DNA of 64,000 bases from Devosia yakushimensis (GTDB lineage: Bacteria > Pseudomonadota > Alphaproteobacteria > Rhizobiales > Devosiaceae), in assembly GCF_030159855.1 (NCBI RefSeq), contig NZ_BSNG01000001.1, forward strand, positions 3,472,001 through 3,536,000, written 5' to 3'. The notes under the pieces are model-generated. The model saw only the letters and a list, made by a program, of their open reading frames with translations. It was not told where the DNA came from and did no database searches. Made by a program: the position numbers and the translations under genes. Within the stretch, counting starts at the first letter, position 1. Each line of letters begins with the position of its first letter. Below are positions 58,997-64,000 of the stretch, in pieces.

Positions 58997-60778
58997 CTAC
59001 GGCCCGGGCCGCACCTGGTAGACATTGAGCGGACCTGGCGTGCTGACATTTTCCAGCCAGTCGGGCAGCGCGCCCGTGGGGGCGAGGCGCACGAAGCTGT
59101 CGGGGGCGGCGTCGGGCTGGCCATCCATTTCGGGCATGGGATCGCAGGTGACGACCAGGGTGATGCCGCGCGCCTGTAAAATCCCGCGCGCCGCTGCGAT
59201 CGGGCCGTTGAAGAAGCGATAGGTATCGAGCAGGCCCTGATTGTTGCGGTGATAGGGGGCCGAGACCACGGCATGGGGCGTGTAGAGCAGCATGAAGGCC
59301 CCCATGTCATGCGGGGTCATGATGCGCTCGGGCGGCAGGCCGGCCAGATCGGCATAGGCGGCGGGGACCAGGCAGGTATTGGCCGAAGCCGGGCCGGCTG
59401 CAAAAGTGGCCGCGGCGGGGATTGTCGTGAGCGCCAGATTGACCAGGGCCGCCCAGAGCAGGCCGGTCAGGCTCAGCCAGGCGCCAGCCAGGCCCACAAT
59501 GCTGGCGGGGCTGGCATGACGGAGATAATGGGCCCGGGCGGCAAGGATCAGCCAGGCCCCAGCCGGGCCGACAAATGCCAGGCTAAGGCGCAGGCCGCGC
59601 ACCTGAATGAAGGCCACAGCCATGGCCACGGCGAAAAAAGCCAGCATGATCAGCCAGGCGGCGCGCTTTTCGCCCCTGGCCTGCCAGGCAGCGCAGAGCG
59701 TGGCGGCCAGTGCGATAGCGGCCGGGATGGTGGCCGAAACGACGTAGAACGGCTGCCGGACCAGGGCGGCCAAGAGCGGCAGGGCTTCGCCGACACGGGA
59801 CAGCCAGCGCTCGACCAGCCAGGGATCGACCCCGGCATAGGGGCCCGAAAGGCAGTGCGGGAAGAGCGCCCCGACCAAGACCAGAACGGCGGCGCCGGCG
59901 GGGATGGCGGCAGCCAGCCGCAGGGGCCAGCCGGCCCGATGCAAGGGCAAGAGGGTAAGGCCGGCAAGCCCCAGCCCGGCCCCGAGGGCGGCCATGGCAT
60001 AGACAATGGAATTGGCATCGCATGCCGGCACGAACCAGAGCGCGGGCGGCAAGGCGAGGCCGAGATGGATCAAAGTGCCCAGACCGAAGGCGAGGCCGAA
60101 ATTGCGCACGGCGGCATTGTGGTCCGGCGAGGCCACGAACAGAACGCCGAAGACCAGGATGGCCGAGACCACAATGGGCAGGCTTTCGGTGCCGATGGCG
60201 AGCGAGGTGGCGGCGGCAAGACCGGCCCAGAGCGCCTGATACGGCCGGCTCAAGGCGTGCAGACTAGCCAGCACCGTCAGCTGGGCGAGGATGAACTGGA
60301 CGGAGTGGTGATCGATGCGGCCGAAGTCGAATTCGCTGAATGTCACCACCGAAAAGACCGGCAGCAGCATGGCCGGCAGCACGCCCTGCCGACCGACCAG
60401 ACGCAGCGCCAGGCGGCCATTGAGCCAGGTGAACAGGGCCAGCAGCAGCATGGGCCAGATATAACCGGCGGCGATTTCGGCCCCCTGGGAACCGGCGAAG
60501 GGCCGCGCCAGCAGCACCAGCAGGGCAATGGGCAGGTCGATCAGCCGGGACCAATGCATATCGGCGCCGAAGGGCGTGTTGAGGCGATATTGGGTGTGGT
60601 CGGACCAGTTCTGGCCATTGAGGAAATCGCGCACCACCACCATGCGCATGGCATCGTCATTATCGGCGAACAAGGGCTGGCCGGAACCGACCTGATGGGC
60701 GCGCAGGGCCAAGAGCGTGATAGCGAGGAGGAGGATGCCTGCCCATAGCAAGAGATCGGACCTGAGCGGTGCCTGCAT
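58997..60778 (-). CDS. GT-C-like integral membrane protein (oligosaccharyl transferase-like)
   Basis: About 593 residues from the ATG of MQAPLRS; a GTG 24 bases upstream is an alternative. It has 12-13 predicted membrane helices. The first periplasmic loop carries DNDDAMRMVVVRDFLNGQNW and MHWSRLIDLP, a second loop FDFGRIDHHSVQF; these resemble STT3/PglB-type GT-C enzymes that need an acidic residue and metal. A C-terminal soluble domain (about 480-593) follows. Probably transfers or builds an extracellular glycan. The WWDxG box of true oligosaccharyl transferases is not seen. Confidence 0.82.
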   Translation of the reverse strand: MQAPLRSDLLLWAGILLLAITLLALRAHQVGSGQPLFADNDDAMRMVVVRDFLNGQNWSDHTQYRLNTPFGADMHWSRLIDLPIALLVLLARPFAGSQGAEIAAGYIWPMLLLALFTWLNGRLALRLVGRQGVLPAMLLPVFSVVTFSEFDFGRIDHHSVQFILAQLTVLASLHALSRPYQALWAGLAAATSLAIGTESLPIVVSAILVFGVLFVASPDHNAAVRNFGLAFGLGTLIHLGLALPPALWFVPACDANSIVYAMAALGAGLGLAGLTLLPLHRAGWPLRLAAAIPAGAAVLVLVGALFPHCLSGPYAGVDPWLVERWLSRVGEALPLLAALVRQPFYVVSATIPAAIALAATLCAAWQARGEKRAAWLIMLAFFAVAMAVAFIQVRGLRLSLAFVGPAGAWLILAARAHYLRHASPASIVGLAGAWLSLTGLLWAALVNLALTTIPAAATFAAGPASANTCLVPAAYADLAGLPPERIMTPHDMGAFMLLYTPHAVVSAPYHRNNQGLLDTYRFFNGPIAAARGILQARGITLVVTCDPMPEMDGQPDAAPDSFVRLAPTGALPDWLENVSTPGPLNVYQVRPGP

Positions 60779-60887
60779 TGTCGTCGCCCCCGATGGCGCC
60801 ACGATGCGCCGGGATTGGGATAGCGCCGGGGGTGTTAAGGGCGGGCTAAGGGGAGGCCGCGGGGCTCGATGCCGGTGGCCGTGCCAG

Positions 60888-61016
60888 GATATTCACCCCA
60901 ACCACAATCGCCTTCCTCGGGCCTGACCCGAGGACCATTCGCCGCTTGTGCCGGGCTGAGAATGGCCCTCGGGTCGAGCCCGAGGGAGGCTTGGTGGGTG
61001 GGAGGGATGGTGTTCT
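60888..61016 (+). repeat. Intergenic repeat, copy 1
   Basis: About 129 bp: starts GATATTCACCCCAACCACAA and contains the palindromes CCTCGGGCCTGACCCGAGG and CCCTCGGG...CCCGAGGG. Copy 2 lies at 61,110. It matches about nine tenths of the positions with small changes and indels. Confidence 0.8.
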
Positions 61017-61109
61017 TTTCCCAGTGGGGCAAAACACCGCCATTCCGGCCTGCGCCGGGATGACATCGAGAGTGGAGTGGGTCTTGGAGGCCCGCTACTC
61101 GCCGGCCGC

Positions 61110-61233
61110 GATATTCTCCCCAACCACAATCGTCTTCCTCGGGCTTGACCCGAGGACCGTTCGCCGCTTGTGCCGGGTTGAGAATGGTCCTCGGGGCGAG
61201 CCCGAGGGAGGCGTGGTGGGTGGGATGGTGCTC
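61110..61233 (+). repeat. Intergenic repeat, copy 2
   Basis: About 124 bp: starts GATATTCTCCCCAACCACAA and matches copy 1 through the palindromic core and the GGTGGGTGGGA tail. The two copies are in the same orientation, about 222 bp apart, in a 635-bp intergenic region with no gene. Likely a dispersed palindromic intergenic element. Confidence 0.8.
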
Positions 61234-61413
61234 TTCGTCGGATAGCCGCCCGATATCATCCATGACATCCGAAACGCGCATTGCCTTGTCGGCACCGGCA
61301 AAGAAAAAGGCGGCAGGGTTGGCTGCCGCCGAGTTGTCAGGGAGAAAACGAGCGCGCGCTTCTGCGCGCGAGGCTGTTGCCACACACGCATTTTGGCGCG
61401 GGAGGATTATCCG

Positions 61414-62049
61414 CTATGCGCGGGGCTGGGGAACAATGCGCAGATAGGGCTTCAGTTCCTTCCAGCCTTCGGGGTACTTGGCCTTGGCCGCCTCGTTGGA
61501 AACGGCCGGCACGATGATGACATCCTCGCCCTGCTTCCAATTGACCGGGGTGGCGACCTGGTGCTTGGCGGTGAGCTGCAGGCTATCGATGACGCGCAGG
61601 ACCTCATCGAAATTGCGGCCGGTGGAGGCGGGATATTCGATCTTGAGCTTGACCTTCTTGTCCGGCCCGATGACGAAAAGGCTGCGCACGGTCAGCGTAT
61701 TGTCGGCATTGGGATGGATCATGTCATAGAGGCGGGCAACTTCGCCCTTGGTATCGGCCAGAAGCGGGAAATTGAGCGACGACCCCTGGGTTTCCTCGAT
61801 ATCCTTGGCCCAGCCGGCGTGATCTTCGAGCTTGTCGACGGAAAGGCCAATGGCCTTGACGCCGCGCTTGTCGAATTCGGGCTTGAGCTTGGCGGTGTAG
61901 CCCAATTCGGTGGTGCAGACCGGGGTGAAGTTCTTGGGGTGGCTGAACAGCACTGCCCAGGAGCCATCGATATAGTCATGGAAATGGATGGTGCCCTCGG
62001 TGGATTCGAGGGTGAAATCGGGGGCGGTATCGCCAATCAGAATTGCCAT
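61414..62049 (-). CDS. 1-Cys type peroxiredoxin
   Basis: A 211-residue protein of the Prx6-like subfamily: DYIDGSWAVLFSHPKNFTP, then VCTTELGYTAKL with the peroxidatic Cys, and a long C-terminal domain without a resolving Cys near the end (DVIIVPAVSNEAAKAKYP). Reduces hydrogen and organic peroxides. The start has no strong ribosome site beyond AGGATCAC. Single-gene unit. Confidence 0.95.
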   Translation of the reverse strand: MAILIGDTAPDFTLESTEGTIHFHDYIDGSWAVLFSHPKNFTPVCTTELGYTAKLKPEFDKRGVKAIGLSVDKLEDHAGWAKDIEETQGSSLNFPLLADTKGEVARLYDMIHPNADNTLTVRSLFVIGPDKKVKLKIEYPASTGRNFDEVLRVIDSLQLTAKHQVATPVNWKQGEDVIIVPAVSNEAAKAKYPEGWKELKPYLRIVPQPRA

Positions 62050-62250
62050 CGTGTGATCCTTGTGCGCCGAAGCGACGGGGTGGTCTGTGCTGAAAACAGA
62101 ATATCGTACTGCGCGCTGCGCATATAAGCGGAGCGGTGCGAAATCTTTTTATGTTGTGACCGGCGAGAACGCCATGGCGTTCCAACGGGATGGCGTGAGG
62201 CAGGATGGGGGCGGGAATGGGCCTTGGGGCTCGGGTGCCGCGATCCAATA

Positions 62251-62271
62251 CCCTCCCCCTTGAGGGGAGGG
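62251..62271. other. Inverted repeat CCCTCCCC / GGGGAGGG
   Basis: A perfect 8-bp stem with a 5-nt loop in the 268-bp gap between the creA stop and the peroxiredoxin start. No T-tract in either direction. Could help transcription of either gene to end. Confidence 0.45.
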
Positions 62272-62317
62272 AGGCCAAATCGGGGCTCATCTGGCATGGC
62301 GCGAACGCTGGGGCCGT

Positions 62318-62842
62318 TTATTGCGTATTGACCGTAGCCGGAGTGGTGGCGGGCGTCGGCGCGCCATTGGTCCAGGTGACCTGCTCGCCGGCGAGCGGAA
62401 TGACCGACAGGCTCATCTTGCCCGAGCCCTGCTGCAATTCGCGGGCATGGCCGAGATAGATCAGAGAATTGTTGGCGGCGTCATAGATGCGGGTGACGCG
62501 CAGCGACTTCCAGATCAGCGAGCGGCCTTCGCGGAAGATTTCCTCCCCGCCGGGGCGGAGGGAAATATTGCCGATAGTGAGGGGGCCGACCACCGAGCAA
62601 TCGAGGGCGGAATAGGAGGGATCCTCGAACCAATTGCCCTGGCTGATGCGATCGATGAAGGAGCGGTTGAAATAGGCCAGGTGGCACACGACACCATTGA
62701 CCCCCGGATCGGCCACCGCATCGATGGCGATGTCATTGCCGGTCCAGTCGACGCCGACGCTGCCGACCTGGCGGCTATCGCCACAGGCAGCAAGGGAGAC
62801 CGCGGCAAAGGCGGCAATGGCAAGGGCGGCGAGACGGTTCAT
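62318..62842 (-). CDS. creA: CreA family lipoprotein
   Basis: About 174 residues from the ATG of MNRLAALA, with GGAGAC upstream; an ORF to 62,953 is unsupported. Lipobox LAAC (residues about 17-20). The body shows the CreA pattern: VNGVVCHLAYF, SALDCSVVGPL, EEIFREGRSLIWKSLRVTRIYD, NSLIYLGHARELQQGS. Function of CreA is unknown; an envelope role is proposed. A Cys pair may form a disulphide. Confidence 0.9.
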   Translation of the reverse strand: MNRLAALAIAAFAAVSLAACGDSRQVGSVGVDWTGNDIAIDAVADPGVNGVVCHLAYFNRSFIDRISQGNWFEDPSYSALDCSVVGPLTIGNISLRPGGEEIFREGRSLIWKSLRVTRIYDAANNSLIYLGHARELQQGSGKMSLSVIPLAGEQVTWTNGAPTPATTPATVNTQ

Positions 62843-62988
62843 GGGCAGGTCTCCGTGGGTTGCGGACAATAAGTGGGGACATTTGTCCGCGCGGCAAGTG
62901 GCAGGGCCATGAATGTGGAAGCCGCGCCGGCCTAAAGCGCGTCGCGATCTCAAGGATTGGCTCTGTGCGCTTTAGATTCCTTGTTTGA

Positions 62989-63035
62989 CGCATGTCCTTA
63001 TCCCCTAAACTGGGGCCCACTTAGGGAGACATGCG
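62989..63035. repeat. Palindromic intergenic element CGCATGTC...GACATGCG
   Basis: Nested inverted repeats: outer arms CGCATGTC / GACATGCG, inner CCCTAA / TTAGGG. It sits directly after the stop of the amino-acid ABC permease and can fold as a long stem-loop. This kind of palindrome is scattered in Hyphomicrobiales genomes, from general knowledge. Confidence 0.65.
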
Positions 63036-63836
63036 CTAGCGCCGCTCGCGGCGGAGGTAATATTCGAGCAGGCGGATCAGCAGGGAGAGGGAAACGGTCA
63101 TGGTGAGATAGAGGAAGGCCACCACATTGTAGGTTTCAAAGAACAGGAATGTGCTGGAGGAATAGACCTTGCCCAATTGGGTGATGTCCTGCACGCCCAG
63201 GGCCGAAACCAGCGCCGAATCCTTGACCATGGAGACGAAGTCATTGCCCAGGGGCGGCAGGATGGTGCGCAGGGCTTGCGGAGCGATGACGAGGCGGAAG
63301 CATTGCCGGCGCGACAGGCCCAGCGCCCAGGCTGCCTCGACCTGGCCCCGGTTCACCGCCTCGATGCCGGCGCGGAAAATCTCGGCGATGAAGGCCGAAT
63401 AGCAGATGGTGAGCGCGACGATGGCGCGCCAGGCGAAATCAAACTGGCGGATGGTGATGGCGCCGCCAAAGGGTTCGAGCAGCCAATTGAGCGTTGCCAC
63501 AAGGGCCGGGGCGCCGACAAAGGCGACGTAGAAGAGAAAGACCAGCACGGGAATGCCGCGGATGATCTCGACATAGAAGGTGGCCAATTCCCGCAGGAGG
63601 CGATTGCCCGAAGTGCGGGCCAGGGCGACGAGAAGCCCCAGCGCCGTCGCGGCGGCAAAGGCGACCCCGGTGACCCAGAGCGTGGTGATTATGCCGCCCG
63701 AGAGCGCCTTGAAAATGGTGTTGTAGCCCTGATTGGTCCGGATCAGCCAGAGGCCGAGCACGAAGAGCAGCACAATGGCCAGCAGCCACCAGGGCAGGCG
63801 GGCAAGGATGGAGGGCGGGCGGGGCTTATAGGTCAT
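63036..63836 (-). CDS. Amino-acid ABC transporter permease (HisM/GlnP type)
   Basis: A 266-residue inner-membrane permease. N-terminal proline-rich cytoplasmic piece, then helices; the family's EAA loop is VEAAWALGLSRRQCF. The C-terminal loop has NDFVSMVKDSALVSALG. It is one of two permeases normally found in a polar amino-acid importer; the end of an SBP gene lies 113 bp upstream. Start at the ATG of MTYKPRPP. Confidence 0.93.
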   Translation of the reverse strand: MTYKPRPPSILARLPWWLLAIVLLFVLGLWLIRTNQGYNTIFKALSGGIITTLWVTGVAFAAATALGLLVALARTSGNRLLRELATFYVEIIRGIPVLVFLFYVAFVGAPALVATLNWLLEPFGGAITIRQFDFAWRAIVALTICYSAFIAEIFRAGIEAVNRGQVEAAWALGLSRRQCFRLVIAPQALRTILPPLGNDFVSMVKDSALVSALGVQDITQLGKVYSSSTFLFFETYNVVAFLYLTMTVSLSLLIRLLEYYLRRERR

Positions 63837-63949
63837 GGACTATTGGTCACCGAGGCCGGGTCGACCCCGCCCCTCAGGGGAGAAGTCGACGGCCCAGCCG
63901 GCGGGTGAGGCGACGATAGAGCACCCTGATAGAGGATAAGCCACGCCGC

Positions 63950-64000
63950 CTATTGCGCCGCGTTGTATTCGTAGAACCACTTCTGCTGGAGCTTATCCAT
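63950..64000 (-). CDS. 3' end of an upstream ABC binding-protein gene (partial)
   Basis: The last 16 codons before a stop read MDKLQQKWFYEYNAAQ, like the C-terminus of family 3 amino-acid binding proteins (L-x-KWF). The gene continues beyond the right edge. It is upstream of the HisM-type permease in the same direction. Confidence 0.55.
   Translation of the reverse strand: MDKLQQKWFYEYNAAQ

Overview
The window is high-GC alphaproteobacterial chromosome. The gene families (Hyphomicrobiales-type porin, BA14K protein, MipA/OmpV, many sugar ABC transporters) suggest Hyphomicrobiales, perhaps a Devosia-like genus. The genus is an inference, not read directly from a marker gene.

Layout: (A) 1-15,064, core-like sugar catabolism. 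One leftward operon (6,245 to 1) encodes a DHDPS-type aldolase, an enolase-superfamily dehydratase, two paralogous sugar-binding proteins and a MalF/MalG permease pair. A rightward dgoK-type kinase lies beside it. A second leftward operon (14,009 to 7,296) encodes an arabinose/fucose-isomerase-like enzyme, a CUT2 transporter and a CocE/NonD hydrolase, and is divergent from an AraC-type regulator. (B) About 15,064-57,191, a probable 42-kb integrative island. It is bounded by a 16-bp direct repeat that includes the 3' end of tRNA-Ser(GGA), with a P4-type integrase beside the tRNA. (C) 57,192-64,000, core-like genes again: msrA, a YjbR-like protein, a GT-C-like membrane protein, a peroxiredoxin, creA and an amino-acid ABC transporter.

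Island cargo, left to right: peptidase E and a DUF218 protein; a complete sugar ABC transporter with an SGNH esterase and a divergent ROK regulator; a cluster of very small ORFs; an RND efflux pump operon with a hydrolase and MipA; a TetR/BA14K pair; a divergent two-component system; truncated relics of an ABC ATPase and a porin; a decayed P4-like primase/helicase module; then a defence-like block (41.2-53.6 kb) and the integration module.

The defence-like block has two parts. The leftward pair is a 1,230-residue zinc-ribbon/protein kinase/P-loop ATPase protein and a degenerate thymidine-phosphorylase-like protein. The rightward operon is a C5 cytosine methyltransferase, a 991-residue protein with an N-terminal MutL/MORC-like GHKL ATPase and a C-terminal histidine-kinase-like half, a receiver-domain protein, and a small unknown protein. 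A Vsr nuclease gene is divergent from that operon. Together they look like a restriction-modification locus with an internal His-Asp phosphorelay, next to a kinase-phosphorylase pair that I cannot match to a named system. All functions come from reading the sequence; no database search was possible.
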